A program made the position numbers and the translations under genes. The notes beneath the pieces are model-generated. The model ran no database searches. It had not been told where the DNA came from and saw nothing but the letters and a program-made list of their open reading frames with translations. Of a stretch of 64,000 nt of DNA, positions 52,911-61,921 are shown piece by piece. The DNA is from Chitinophagaceae bacterium (GTDB taxonomy: Bacteria; Bacteroidota; Bacteroidia; Chitinophagales; Chitinophagaceae): the NCBI GenBank assembly GCA_016787065.1, contig JAEUVD010000018.1, positions 248,001 to 312,000 on the forward strand, in the 5' to 3' direction. Positions within the stretch are counted from its first letter, which is position 1; each line of letters starts with the position of its first letter.

Positions 52911-53507
52911 ATGATCAATTTCTTTTGAACAACTAACTTATTGGAATGCAAAACATTACCACGTTGGAAAGAAAGAATAGATTATATTTCGAACAACCAT
53001 AATAATGAATTTAAGGAAGGTAGAATAGACTCGCAGCGTTCCAAAGTTGGCGCAAATTATGAGTTCAGCAATTAAGATCATTAACATGTTTCAATTGCAA
53101 ATTGACACTATAGTATAACTACTGTTCGAGCTATCGTATTTCTACTATATTTATTTTAGCTGCAAACCCATGAGACCATACTAACATCTATATAGGCAAA
53201 AGCAAGCAGATGTTTAACTTAGTAGACCATGTTGTTTCCGATGGTGTGTTTAGAGATGGTTACGTACAACTTCAATTCCAACAAAAATTCACCGTAGCTA
53301 AGAATTCAACTGTTCTGACCGGCATGGTAAACATCTACAATTCTTTGGTTGATACACAAAAAATAAATCATTCTTTACAATATCCAATGAATAAACATGA
53401 TTTCCATTACATGATTTCTGCAGTACACCTCATGAAAAGTGATTGCCTGCCCCAACATTAAAACGAAAACTCAATAAAATTTTTCACCTGATAAAAAATT
53501 AAGAACA
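52911..53507. other. Intergenic region of about 600 bp
   Basis: Very AT-rich. One open frame, 53210-53461 plus (83 codons), has ordinary composition but no recognisable motif, signal peptide or promoter box, so I do not call it a gene. No repeats or strong hairpins were seen. Confidence 0.4.
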
Positions 53508-54263
53508 ATGAAAAAATACATCGTCACAATCATGCTTGCGTTAGCATCATTCCAAGTAGTCTTTGCCCAATGTGCGTATCTACCCCAAGCAGGAACAGTA
53601 CCCATACAGCAAAATGTATCTTTATTAAATAACGGTAATGTAAATCCTTTAGCAAGTTTTATAGTTTGCCAAGACGTTCACTTAACACTTACACCTATTG
53701 GTACGCAAGTATTGAATATATACTTGGAGCCTTATGCGCAATTAACTATCAATCATGATTCTACTTTCTTTGCAGAAATCAACGTGTATGCCAAAGAACA
53801 AAGTATTATAGACTTCGGCATGCCTAATCAAATAAATATGTGCTACATTCATGACTTAGTATATGATAGCACGACAACGATTATAGATTCAACTGGTAAT
53901 GTAGGCAATACAGGCATAATACAAGAGTGCCCCACCTTTGTTAGTTTTAGTTATTCTAATTTCCCAGGAGGCATATCACCCTGTTTGTTTATTCCGAATG
54001 CGGTAACTACAGTGAATAAAGAATTAAATTTCCAACTAGTGAATCCATTCCAGCATGATATTATTATTACCACTAAAAAAACTCTCAACAAAGCACTTTT
54101 TAAACTTTTTAGTTGTACAGGAGAAATAACAATAGAAAAAGAGCTTATGCAATCTTCAACTCAAATTGATGCTGAGAAGTTACCGGAAGGATTATACTTT
54201 TATCAGATAATAGAAGGTGGTTTGGTTTCGCAAAGCGGGAAACTGTTGCATCAAAGCTATTAA
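53508..54263 (+). CDS. Small T9SS-type secreted protein
   Basis: 251 residues. The signal peptide is MKKYIVTIMLALASFQVVFA. The middle (about 25-165) reads as a beta-helix-like strand series (LTLTPIGTQVLNIYLEPYAQ, TFFAEINVYAKEQSI) with a few Cys and may be a short parallel-beta surface domain. The last about 80 residues (ELNFQLVNPFQHDIIITTKK, KALFKLFSCTGEITIEKEL, LPEGLYFYQIIEGG) fit a type A sorting domain. No enzyme motif is seen. It is 27 nt upstream of a serine hydrolase gene on the same strand, so co-transcription is likely. Confidence 0.7.
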   Translation: MKKYIVTIMLALASFQVVFAQCAYLPQAGTVPIQQNVSLLNNGNVNPLASFIVCQDVHLTLTPIGTQVLNIYLEPYAQLTINHDSTFFAEINVYAKEQSIIDFGMPNQINMCYIHDLVYDSTTTIIDSTGNVGNTGIIQECPTFVSFSYSNFPGGISPCLFIPNAVTTVNKELNFQLVNPFQHDIIITTKKTLNKALFKLFSCTGEITIEKELMQSSTQIDAEKLPEGLYFYQIIEGGLVSQSGKLLHQSY

Positions 54264-54290
54264 TTTATTAAATCTTCAACTCCGTATAAT

Positions 54291-55841
54291 ATGGATAGCA
54301 TAACTAGATGCACTAGAATGAGAGGAACTATACTATTCTGCTTTCTACTCTATACTGCAACATCCTTTGCACAAAACCATTCAGAAAAGCTAGATAGTTT
54401 ATTCAACTCCCTGTATTCTCATGGGCAGATGAATGGTAATGTTCTTGTTGCCGAACACGGACAGCCTGTTTATAAAAAATCCTTTGGATATTTAAATATT
54501 GCGACACAAACACTTCATGATGAAAACTCACTCTTTTCCTTGGCTTCAATTTCCAAATCGATTACGGCTACAGCCATTCTTCAATTGAAAGAAAAAGGAA
54601 CATTGAAATTAGATGACTACGTAACAACATACTTGAACGAATTTCCTTACCCCAACATCACCATTCGCAATTTGCTTACACATACCTCAGGTTTACCAGA
54701 CTTTGACCTTTTTGAAGATGAAATAAAACGAAATCCGAATAAAATTTTTACAAACAAGGATGTTTTACCATCGCTTAAAGTATGGAATAAACCCCTGGAA
54801 AATAAACCGAATGAAACATGGACTTACTCCAACATAAATTATCTTTTACTTGCTTTAATAATTGAAGAAATCTCTGGAGAAGAATTTCAAGTGTATGTTC
54901 GAAAGCACATTTTTATTCCTGCCAAAATGAAAAATACCATCTTCCAAACAGACACCTTGGTGTTACGGAATAAAAGAAAATCTACCAATTACACATACCC
55001 ATTCAAATATTCATCCAAGTTGAAGAGAGTGGATAGTATAGATAGATTTCATTGGAATGTACATTGTTTAAGTGGCTTTGTAGGGCAAGGCAATATTCTT
55101 TCTACCACAGAGGATATGTTGAAGTTTGATCAAATACTTTATTCAGGTACACTATTAAAAACCGCCACACTAGCCGAGGCCTTCGCACCAAACAAACTAA
55201 TTGATGGAACCATTGCCGGGTCAGTAAATTTTGGTCAAAAATACTATCAGGGTTTAGGTTGGTTTGTACTAGAAGATACTACAGAAGGCCATATTGTGTG
55301 GCATAGCGGAGGTGTACCGGGTGCGCTCAGTATTTTGTTTCGCAATATTGACAAGCGGCAAACAGTGATTGTACTTGATAATACATTCAGTTCGGGTTTA
55401 TACAGAAATGGTTTAAATGCCATGAACATATTAAACAACAAACCCCTTGTTGCTACGAAACAATCACTAGCTAGAGTATACGGTAGCACCCTCGTTGAAA
55501 AAGGCCCCGATGAAGCCTATGCTAAACTTATTGAAATGAGAGATGATACCACTTATTATTATGTGAGTGAAGAAGATTTAAATGATTTAGGTTATCAGTT
55601 TCTTTATGAAGCATCCTTTGACAACCATGACAGACATGCATTAGAAGTTTTGAAACAAAACACCTTATTATTTCCTAATAGCTTCAATACCTATGACAGC
55701 TATGGAGAAGCTTTGGCAAAAAGTGGTAAAAAAGAGGAGGCCATTGTTATGTATCGTAAATCTATCGCACTCAACCCTGCAAATGAAGGTGGCAAAAAAG
55801 CTTTAGAAGAATTGTTGAGAAAACAAGGCGATCAAAAATAA
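54291..55841 (+). CDS. Exported serine hydrolase (beta-lactamase/PBP4-like) with C-terminal TPR
   Basis: 516 residues; Met10 (MRGTILFCFLLYTATSFAQ, 54318) gives a tidier signal peptide than the ATG at 54291. The class C beta-lactamase / penicillin-binding fold is clear. It has the nucleophile motif S86-I-S-K89 (SLASISKSI), then RNLLTHTSGLPDFDLF, the second motif Y179-S-N (WTYSNINYLL) and the HxG-type third motif in HIVWHSGGVPG. Family members are peptidases, esterases or amidases; resistance to beta-lactams is not implied. About residues 460-510 form a TPR (LLFPNSFNTYDSYGEALAKS, IVMYRKSIALNPANEGGKKA). It may be in an operon with the secreted protein before it. Confidence 0.88.
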   Translation: MDSITRCTRMRGTILFCFLLYTATSFAQNHSEKLDSLFNSLYSHGQMNGNVLVAEHGQPVYKKSFGYLNIATQTLHDENSLFSLASISKSITATAILQLKEKGTLKLDDYVTTYLNEFPYPNITIRNLLTHTSGLPDFDLFEDEIKRNPNKIFTNKDVLPSLKVWNKPLENKPNETWTYSNINYLLLALIIEEISGEEFQVYVRKHIFIPAKMKNTIFQTDTLVLRNKRKSTNYTYPFKYSSKLKRVDSIDRFHWNVHCLSGFVGQGNILSTTEDMLKFDQILYSGTLLKTATLAEAFAPNKLIDGTIAGSVNFGQKYYQGLGWFVLEDTTEGHIVWHSGGVPGALSILFRNIDKRQTVIVLDNTFSSGLYRNGLNAMNILNNKPLVATKQSLARVYGSTLVEKGPDEAYAKLIEMRDDTTYYYVSEEDLNDLGYQFLYEASFDNHDRHALEVLKQNTLLFPNSFNTYDSYGEALAKSGKKEEAIVMYRKSIALNPANEGGKKALEELLRKQGDQK

Positions 55842-55929
55842 ATAAAGCTCCATGTGCAAAAAGTAATTCACTCAGTTCTCAACATCTAAAAAGAAATTAG
55901 ATAATTTTATACTCGTTAATATTCATCCC

Positions 55930-56712
55930 ATGAAACATACCTTAGCTATAGTTTATTTCTTAATCATAATTCCGTTTAGTAATACATTAGATGCGCAAGT
56001 TATTTATACCGATATTATACCCGATGTAACACCGAGTGTAAGCTATCCATTAGATTTGAACAATGATAGTACAATAGATTTTTTGATACAAATGGGAGCA
56101 TCGAACAAGGTAGTATGTTTACCCCAAGATAGTAATGCTTTCGCTGGCGAATTGGTAGGTGCTAATTATTTACCTTGGGCACTTTCCACATCAGATACTA
56201 TTTGTCCATCAACCATTACATGGTATGGGGCTAACTTTCTAGGTTTGTTGTCATCAGGTACAAGTACCGGACATTGGGCAGGACAAACTGATAAGTATTT
56301 GGCTCTAAAACTAAAGGTAGGAAGTAGTACCTTCTACGGGTGGGCACGCTTAGATATGTTTGCTGGTTCCACTTCATTTACTGTGAAAGATTATGCGTAT
56401 CAAAACATGCCTGATACTTGTATTATAGTAGGACAAGGCCCATCACTCATTGATGAACATACAAACAATTCCATTATTCATATTTATCCAAACCCTTTTA
56501 GCTATAGTACCACATTACAAACCAATGTTTCATTTCATCATGCTACACTTACTATTTATAATTGTTTTGGAATGAAAATAAAGGAGACGAAAAATATTTC
56601 AGGAAATTCATTCACTCTATTTCGGGAGAACTTACCAAATGGAATTTATTTTGTTTCCTTGATAGATGTAAAGGGTTTATTCTATTTCAGAAAAATGATT
56701 ATTTCGGAATAA
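55930..56712 (+). CDS. Secreted protein with type A T9SS sorting domain
   Basis: 260 residues. A signal peptide (about 1-22, ending NTLDAQ) is followed by a beta-rich domain (about 24-175) with SYPLDLNNDSTIDFLIQMG, an FG-GAP/integrin-like Asp-rich loop, and YLALKLKVGSSTFYGWARLD, common in Bacteroidota surface proteins of unknown function. The C-terminal about 75 residues (IIHIYPNPFSYSTTLQ, LTIYNCFGMKIKE, LPNGIYFVSLIDVKG) are a clear type A sorting domain. It converges on the response regulator at 56752. Confidence 0.8.
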   Translation: MKHTLAIVYFLIIIPFSNTLDAQVIYTDIIPDVTPSVSYPLDLNNDSTIDFLIQMGASNKVVCLPQDSNAFAGELVGANYLPWALSTSDTICPSTITWYGANFLGLLSSGTSTGHWAGQTDKYLALKLKVGSSTFYGWARLDMFAGSTSFTVKDYAYQNMPDTCIIVGQGPSLIDEHTNNSIIHIYPNPFSYSTTLQTNVSFHHATLTIYNCFGMKIKETKNISGNSFTLFRENLPNGIYFVSLIDVKGLFYFRKMIISE

Positions 56713-56751
56713 TTGAATTAGTAGAACAACACGTATCCTTTGCAATAAAAC

Positions 56752-57393
56752 TTATACTATTCCATTTTTAATAGCATAAATTACCAAACCGGTTGTATTC
56801 GATACATTCAATTTATGCAATAATTTCAGGCGATAGCTTTCAATGGTTCTAGGACTAAGGAAAATCGTTTCGCCGATTTCCTTACTAGTTAATCCGTCGC
56901 ATATTAATTTAAGAATGCTCAATTCTATATCATTTAATTGAACTGAATCTGCGGTGGATTTATTTTTCAAAGACAGTAGATGCTCTCGTATCACAGCGGA
57001 GCTACGTTGGCAATAATAATTTCTTTGACTATTCACGGCAACAATAGCATGCTCAAACTCGCTTCTAGTGGCATCTTTAAGCAAATACCCTTTTCCTCCC
57101 GCTTCTAAAAAATCAGTAATTAAAATGGCATCGTCGTACATACTCAATCCTATTATACCAAGATTAGGATACAAAGTCGTAAGTACTTTTGTGGCCTCAA
57201 TACCATCCATGATAGGCATTTTGATATCCGTAATTACCACAGAGGGATAATGCATGTTACATAATTCAACAAGCTCTTGACCATGTGTTGCGATACCTAA
57301 CAACTCTATATTATTCATACTTTGAAGCAACATATCAAGTCCATCTCGAAATAGTTCGTGGTCTTCGGCAAGCACCACCTGTATTTTCTGCAT
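56752..57393 (-). CDS. LuxR/NarL-family response regulator
   Basis: 213 residues. The receiver has VVLAEDHELFRDG, Asp56 (VVITDIKMPIMDG), Ser (GLSMYDD) and Lys (GYLLKDATR). The LuxR HTH lies at about 145-210 (LNDIELSILKLICDGLTSKE, with SPRTIESYRLKLLHKL). The start is 4 nt after the stop of the histidine kinase at 57398, its evident partner. Targets are unknown. It converges on the secreted-protein gene, with 39 nt between the stops. Confidence 0.95.
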   Translation of the reverse strand: MQKIQVVLAEDHELFRDGLDMLLQSMNNIELLGIATHGQELVELCNMHYPSVVITDIKMPIMDGIEATKVLTTLYPNLGIIGLSMYDDAILITDFLEAGGKGYLLKDATRSEFEHAIVAVNSQRNYYCQRSSAVIREHLLSLKNKSTADSVQLNDIELSILKLICDGLTSKEIGETIFLSPRTIESYRLKLLHKLNVSNTTGLVIYAIKNGIV

Positions 57394-57397
57394 AGTA

Positions 57398-58132
57398 TTA
57401 TTTAGGTATTACAATGTGAATTAATAGTCCATGATTTTTTGCAGTACTCCATTTGACTTCTCCATGGAGAAGATAAACACGATTCTTAATATTATTTAAT
57501 CCGATGCCATGGCCTGCATCTCGCTGCAAATCAAAACCTTGACCGTTATCTTCTGTTGTAATCATAATCTTATTTGATTTTAAAATAAAACGGATATCCA
57601 ATGTACTTGCCTGTGCATGTTTGAGTGTATTGGTAACTATCTCTTGCATAATTCTATAAATATGAACACTACGCTCTTGTGAAATTTCAGGAAAGGGTTC
57701 TGTATAAAAGAATTGAATTTTTAATTCAGTTTCGTTTTCTATTTTCTTGAGAAACTCCTCTAATGCTTTTAACAAACCATAGCGTTGCAGTACCGTTGGC
57801 ATTAAACTATTCGATATGTTTCGGACTTGCTCAATACATAAATAAATGTTTTGATTGATGCGTTTAACCTTTTCCTCTTCTGCATCAGAGGTAATGTTTA
57901 AGGAATTCACATGCATATTAACCGAGGCTAATAATGGCCCAATATCGTCGTGTAAATCGGCTGCAATACGAAGTCTTTCAACTTCTCTACTTTGTATTTC
58001 CAAATTAAGTTTTTGTTGTAAGTGGCTCTTACTTTGTTTGATAAAATTAAAAACAAACACACCAACTACCATAAATAAAAATAAACACAGGGCTATTACT
58101 TTTATTAATATGACAATCTCGTGGTGTTGCAT
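57398..58132 (-). CDS. Small membrane sensor histidine kinase (HisKA_3 type)
   Basis: 244 residues. A single membrane helix (about 7-30) with almost no periplasmic part leads to a short coiled coil. The HisKA_3 domain follows with RLRIAADLHDDIGPLLASVN (His61) and an HATPase domain with QEIVTNTLKHAQAS (N-box), TTEDNGQGFDLQ and GHGIGLNNIKNRV. With no sensor domain of its own, it probably gets its signal from a partner. The multi-pass membrane protein encoded 54 nt upstream is the obvious candidate. Its regulator follows after 4 nt. Confidence 0.92.
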   Translation of the reverse strand: MQHHEIVILIKVIALCLFLFMVVGVFVFNFIKQSKSHLQQKLNLEIQSREVERLRIAADLHDDIGPLLASVNMHVNSLNITSDAEEEKVKRINQNIYLCIEQVRNISNSLMPTVLQRYGLLKALEEFLKKIENETELKIQFFYTEPFPEISQERSVHIYRIMQEIVTNTLKHAQASTLDIRFILKSNKIMITTEDNGQGFDLQRDAGHGIGLNNIKNRVYLLHGEVKWSTAKNHGLLIHIVIPK

Positions 58133-58186
58133 AATGTATCAAAAACTAGTTCGCGTTATATATCTAAAATACAACTTTATGAAGTG

Positions 58187-58972
58187 CTAATAGCTTCTTG
58201 GCTGTTTTAAAATTTTACTTTTATAAAATCCAAATGCAATAAGAACATAAAATACAACAAATCCTACGCTATTGATAAGCCAAATCGCATGTTTTAACTG
58301 TACAGATGTATCCTCTAAAAAGAGATTGATAGTGTAAATAAACCCGAGCATAATTTGATGTATAAGCATGGCCAGAGCAAAATAAAATAACGGAGTATAC
58401 GTAGTAGTTTGTTGATGGATAGATAATTCTTGTAACAATAATTTTATGGCAAATGCTGTTATAATAAGACTTATGATAATCTGAAAATATCCAAGTTCAT
58501 TCCATCCAAAAATAAACATACGTTCCACAAACCAATATGTAATGCAGCTACTTGATACGACAAAATACAGGTAGATAGTGTTTCGATAGCTTTTTTGTGT
58601 TGAATAAAAGAACCACAAATAGATCATAAAATTTAGCAGTTGATAGATGCTTAACCACAATAAGTTTTTATGATAGACTTTGGCCAAGTAAATAGAAACT
58701 ACCTCCGAGAAAACACTCCAACAAATCGAATAAAAAATGATACGGCTTGCTTCACTCAAGTTTCTATAACATAACAAGCCTACAGCAAAGGGAATTAAAC
58801 AGCAGAAAACAGCAATAACTATTACGAAGTACATGAATAAGGTGGTAATACGAAAGTACAGGTTATTCGTATTTCTTTTTGTGTAGGTTTTGGATGGCTT
58901 GAATACCATTTGAACCTGTACTTCTATTCCTCTTCTGATGTACTTGAAGGTTCGCCATTCTTTTCTCTGCAT
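58187..58972 (-). CDS. Seven-helix-type membrane protein, possible sensor partner
   Basis: 261 residues; the start is uncertain, with ATG 58972 or 58909 (MVFKPSKTYTK). After a basic N-terminus there are about seven hydrophobic helices: YFVIVIAVFCCLIPFAVGLL, IIFYSICWSVFSEVVSIYLA, LSIYQLLNFMIYLWFFY, IYLYFVVSSSCITYWFV, IIISLIITAFAIKLLL, YFALAMLIHQIMLGFIY and SVGFVVFYVLIAFGFY. The topology recalls 7TM sensor modules of histidine kinases, but here as a separate protein. It lies upstream of a sensor-poor kinase and its regulator on the same strand. A role as the input unit is an inference. Confidence 0.65.
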   Translation of the reverse strand: MQRKEWRTFKYIRRGIEVQVQMVFKPSKTYTKRNTNNLYFRITTLFMYFVIVIAVFCCLIPFAVGLLCYRNLSEASRIIFYSICWSVFSEVVSIYLAKVYHKNLLWLSIYQLLNFMIYLWFFYSTQKSYRNTIYLYFVVSSSCITYWFVERMFIFGWNELGYFQIIISLIITAFAIKLLLQELSIHQQTTTYTPLFYFALAMLIHQIMLGFIYTINLFLEDTSVQLKHAIWLINSVGFVVFYVLIAFGFYKSKILKQPRSY

Positions 58973-59165
58973 TGCCGATTGAACGGTTTTCGTGGATATG
59001 ATTGCAGAATGGTTACTTCCTCCTAATTACCAATTCGCGAGAGTTAGAAAAGCAATATTTGTGAATAGGAGAAAACAAAGAAGATAAGGTTAAATACATG
59101 AACATAGGAAGCTGGGCGATTCGCGTTATCCATTCTTTCTGTGATGGTTAGTCAAACATTCCAAC

Positions 59166-59205
59166 CTAAAAAACAAAAGGCCTCTTTTTCAAGAAGCCTT
59201 TGAAA
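59166..59205 (-). terminator. Intrinsic terminator directly after nusG
   Basis: On the minus strand AAAGGCTTC pairs with GAGGCCTTT (with a bulge or mismatch) and is followed by TGTTTTTT. It lies 20-60 nt after the nusG stop and would end the secE-nusG transcript. Confidence 0.8.
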
Positions 59206-59224
59206 CTTTATGTACAAGTTTGGT

Positions 59225-59788
59225 TTAAGAAATTTTTTCAGCCTGTCCGAAACTTAATTCAACAGGGGTTGCACGACCGAAGATTTTTACAATAACCTTA
59301 ATCTTCTTTTTATCTTCATTTACCTCTTCTACAGTTCCGTTAAAGTCGTTAAACGGACCATCAGTAATTTTAACCGTTTCACCAACAATGAAAGGCTCTA
59401 ACAGGTTCACACCAGTATCTGCCATTTCATCCATCTTACCGAACATCTTATTTACTTCCGATTTGCGCAAAGCATCCGGATGATCTTTACCTAAGAAATG
59501 AATTACGCCGGTAACATTTTTTATTGCGGAAATCATTTCATCCGACAGTCGATTTGTACTTGCTTCAAGAAGAATATAGCCGGGATAAAGGATTTTTTCA
59601 CGCATCACTTTTTTACCGCTCACTACTTTAAATACCTTTTCTACTGGGCAAAGTATTTGAGATATTGTTCCACCCCATCCGGAGCGACGAATTTCGATAT
59701 CCAGATAGTCTTTAATCTTTCGTTCTTTCCCACTTAAAACACGCAGCACAAACCACTTAGTCTCCAATTCCTGTGTTGTCGTTTCCAT
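59225..59788 (-). CDS. nusG: Transcription termination/antitermination factor NusG
   Basis: 187 residues. NusG binds RNA polymerase, promotes elongation and couples it to Rho or the ribosome. The NGN domain is seen from [19 protein letters not shown] through [19 protein letters not shown] and [10 protein letters not shown]. The KOW domain ends the protein with [19 protein letters not shown] and [20 protein letters not shown]. The gene follows secE by 18 nt. The ribosomal protein gene rplK that nearly always follows nusG is missing, and a terminator closes the unit. Confidence 0.96.
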   Translation of the reverse strand: METTTQELETKWFVLRVLSGKERKIKDYLDIEIRRSGWGGTISQILCPVEKVFKVVSGKKVMREKILYPGYILLEASTNRLSDEMISAIKNVTGVIHFLGKDHPDALRKSEVNKMFGKMDEMADTGVNLLEPFIVGETVKITDGPFNDFNGTVEEVNEDKKKIKVIVKIFGRATPVELSFGQAEKIS

Positions 59789-59806
59789 TATTCTTTGGAC
59801 TGTTTT

Positions 59807-60001
59807 TTATTTAAATAAGCCGTAAAAGCTTTCGAATACAAACTCATTGGCAGTATCCATAAGGAAGATAATACCGGTAAGAATTAAAATACTACCCAAG
59901 GTAATTAGGGTAGACGATTGTAATTCTTGCCATGTAGGCCAACTCACCTTATGAATCAACTCATCATAAGCTTGTTCGAAGTAATTAAAAATTTTTGTCA
60001 T
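59807..60001 (-). CDS. secE: Protein translocase subunit SecE
   Basis: 64 residues from ATG 60001. The frame extends to 60175 but would translate the tRNA gene. SecE clamps SecY in the inner-membrane translocon. The short one-helix form typical outside Proteobacteria is seen: the amphipathic ELIHKVSWPTWQELQSS motif at about 14-30, then a single membrane helix TLITLGSILILTGIIFLMD. It lies between tRNA-Trp and nusG, the normal position. Confidence 0.95.
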   Translation of the reverse strand: MTKIFNYFEQAYDELIHKVSWPTWQELQSSTLITLGSILILTGIIFLMDTANEFVFESFYGLFK

Positions 60002-60064
60002 TTCTCTTGTATTAAAGAATAAGCCGTGAAAGTAGGATACTTCTTTCAAAGTTCCTAAACTTAG

Positions 60065-60135
60065 CACGGGCACTAGGATTCGAACCCAGATCAAAGGTTT
60101 TGGAGACCCGTATGCTACCGTTGCACCATGCCCGT
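60065..60135 (-). tRNA. trnW: tRNA-Trp (CCA)
   Basis: The minus strand folds as a cloverleaf: acceptor ACGGGCA/TGCCCGT, D arm GTGC-AACGGTA-GCAT, anticodon loop CTCCAAA (anticodon CCA, Trp) and T arm CTGGG-TTCGAAT-CCTAG. The discriminator base is G and CCA is not encoded. The outer two pairs of the anticodon stem are weak (C-T mismatch, G-T). Its position between tuf and secE is standard in this phylum. Confidence 0.95.
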
Positions 60136-60344
60136 TTGTTTGTGTTTTAATTTGTGGTTCGTGCATGCACAGCAACCATCAAATTAATACTATCATTTTC
60201 TCTGATTTTTTTCCGAAACCCTGCATATGTAGTGTTCCGAAAAATAATCTTTCCATTCACCTATAAATTAAGAAGCTACGTTATTATCCATTTACCCGTT
60301 GCGGAAGAGCCTCAACGACTAAATAATAAATTATCTAATGAGCT

Positions 60345-60387
60345 TAAAAACAAAGTACCTTCGGTTCAACGCCTTAGGTACTTTGTT
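60345..60387 (-). terminator. Intrinsic terminator after tuf
   Basis: A perfect 11-bp stem AACAAAGTACC / GGTACTTTGTT with a 17-nt loop is followed on the minus strand by a T-rich tract. It lies about 40 nt after the tuf stop, so the tRNA-secE-nusG unit needs its own promoter or read-through. Confidence 0.8.
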
Positions 60388-60424
60388 CTATGTTTTTTAA
60401 TGACACGACCGAGGTCGGATCAAA

Positions 60425-61612
60425 TTATTTAATGATTTCAGTTACCTGACCTGCACCTACTGTACGACCACCTTCACGGATAGAGAATTTCAATCCTTTT
60501 TCCATCGCGATTGGCCCAATCAATTTAACAGTCAAGCTTACATTATCACCAGGCATTACCATTTCTGTTCCTTCAGGTAAAGCTACTTCACCTGTGATAT
60601 CGGTAGTACGGAAATAGAATTGAGGACGATATTTTTGGAAGAATGGTGTATGACGACCACCTTCTTCTTTACTCAAAACGTAAACTTCACATTTGAATTC
60701 AGTGTGCGGTGTAATAGAACCTGGTTTACAGATAACCATACCACGACGGATATCGTTTTTCTCAATACCACGTAATAAAAGACCTGCGTTATCTCCAGCT
60801 TCTCCTTCATCTAACAACTTACGGAACATTTCTACCCCAGTACAAGTTGATTTTAATGATTCTTCGTTGAAACCTACGATTTCTACGTTCTCTCCTACTT
60901 TAATACGACCACGCTCGATACGACCTGTTGCCACAGTACCACGACCTGTGATAGAGAATACATCTTCCACAGACATCAAGAAATCTTGATCTACCGGACG
61001 AGGAGGTAATGGGATATAGCTATCAACTGCATCCATCAATTCTTTCACAGCACCAACCCATTGCTCTTCACCAGCTAAAGCGCCAGTTGCAGAACCTTTA
61101 ATGATAGGTGTGTTATCACCATCAAAACCATATGAACTTAATAAGTCACGGATTTCAATTTCAACTAATTCTAATAATTCAGGATCGTCAACTAAGTCAA
61201 CTTTATTCATGAACACAACCATACGAGGTACACCTACCTGACGAGCAAGAAGGATATGTTCACGTGTTTGAGGCATAGGACCATCAGTAGCTGCAACTAC
61301 CAAGATAGCACCGTCCATTTGGGCAGCACCCGTAATCATGTTTTTAACGTAATCGGCGTGACCAGGACAGTCTACGTGCGCATAGTGGCGTGTAGCAGTT
61401 TGGTATTCTACGTGAGCAGTGTTGATTGTGATACCACGCTCTTTTTCTTCTGGTGCTCCGTCGATATCGTCATAGTTTTTCTTCTCAGCCAAACCTACTT
61501 TTGATAATACGTCGGTGATAGCAGCAGTTAATGTAGTTTTACCATGATCTACGTGACCGATAGTTCCAATGTTTACGTGGGGTTTCTCCCTTTTAAAGGT
61601 CTCTTTTGCCAT
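60425..61612 (-). CDS. tuf: Elongation factor Tu
   Basis: 395 residues. EF-Tu delivers aminoacyl-tRNA to the ribosome as a GTP complex. All G motifs are intact: [11 protein letters not shown] (18-28), [16 protein letters not shown] ([12 protein letters not shown]) and GSATGAL. Domains II and III show [13 protein letters not shown] and [13 protein letters not shown] at the end. A complete -33/-7 promoter lies upstream. Codon choice appears highly biased, as expected for a strongly expressed gene. Confidence 0.98.
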   Translation of the reverse strand: MAKETFKREKPHVNIGTIGHVDHGKTTLTAAITDVLSKVGLAEKKNYDDIDGAPEEKERGITINTAHVEYQTATRHYAHVDCPGHADYVKNMITGAAQMDGAILVVAATDGPMPQTREHILLARQVGVPRMVVFMNKVDLVDDPELLELVEIEIRDLLSSYGFDGDNTPIIKGSATGALAGEEQWVGAVKELMDAVDSYIPLPPRPVDQDFLMSVEDVFSITGRGTVATGRIERGRIKVGENVEIVGFNEESLKSTCTGVEMFRKLLDEGEAGDNAGLLLRGIEKNDIRRGMVICKPGSITPHTEFKCEVYVLSKEEGGRHTPFFQKYRPQFYFRTTDITGEVALPEGTEMVMPGDNVSLTVKLIGPIAMEKGLKFSIREGGRTVGAGQVTEIIK

Positions 61613-61655
61613 TTTATTTAATTTTAAAAATGTTTATTAATTTTTTTAAGGAATG

Positions 61656-61685
61656 CAAAGGTAGACGAATGTTTCAAACTACCAA
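61656..61685 (-). promoter_or_regulatory. tuf promoter (-33 TTG, -7 TACCTTTG)
   Basis: On the minus strand TTG (61683-61685), a 19-nt spacer and TACCTTTG (61656-61663) match the Bacteroidota housekeeping consensus perfectly. The leader to the ATG is about 40 nt. Confidence 0.75.
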
Positions 61686-61729
61686 AAATTTTTTGCCATC
61701 TGTTTTTAGCTCAAAAACCGTTCAGTGCT

Positions 61730-61737
61730 TACTTTTG
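61730..61737 (+). promoter_or_regulatory. -7 box, 4 nt from the start of the DUF6728 gene
   Basis: TACTTTTG matches TAnnTTTG, followed by TTGC and ATG 61742, the same arrangement as at queA. Confidence 0.55.
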
Positions 61738-61741
61738 TTGC

Positions 61742-61921
61742 ATGAAGCAACCCGGATTCCTCGATCAGATTAAAAACTATTTATTTCTTAAAAAGCGTGA
61801 TTCGGATGCGCCCATAAATACCAACCTAAAGCTGATGCACGGCATGAATCGGATTTCGATTGTAATGTTTCTGGTTGCGCTGGTTCTCTTATTCTTCAAG
61901 TTATTTGTTTTTAAGCGCTAA
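61742..61921 (+). CDS. Small membrane protein, DUF6728 family
   Basis: 59 residues. The N-terminal half is polar and basic ([20 protein letters not shown]), then comes [15 protein letters not shown] leading into one membrane helix ([17 protein letters not shown]). The pattern YLFLKK-D followed by LK-MHG-N-ISI fits the DUF6728 family of tiny Bacteroidota membrane proteins; the function is unknown. It is divergent from tuf and converges on lpxB, with the last 21 nt antisense to the end of lpxB. Confidence 0.8.
   Translation: MKQPGFLDQIKNYLFLKKRDSDAPINTNLKLMHGMNRISIVMFLVALVLLFFKLFVFKR

Noticed and set aside
53210..53461. 83-codon plus-strand frame
   Set aside because: No motif, signal peptide, promoter box or ribosome-binding site; it lies in an AT-rich gap where such a frame can arise by chance.
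54291..55841. Beta-lactam resistance gene
   Set aside because: The SxxK/YxN/HxG fold is shared by many peptidases and esterases, and the long TPR-bearing form is not a known beta-lactamase.
60002..60175. N-terminal extension of SecE
   Set aside because: The extension would translate the tRNA-Trp gene; the short SecE starting at 60001 matches the family length.
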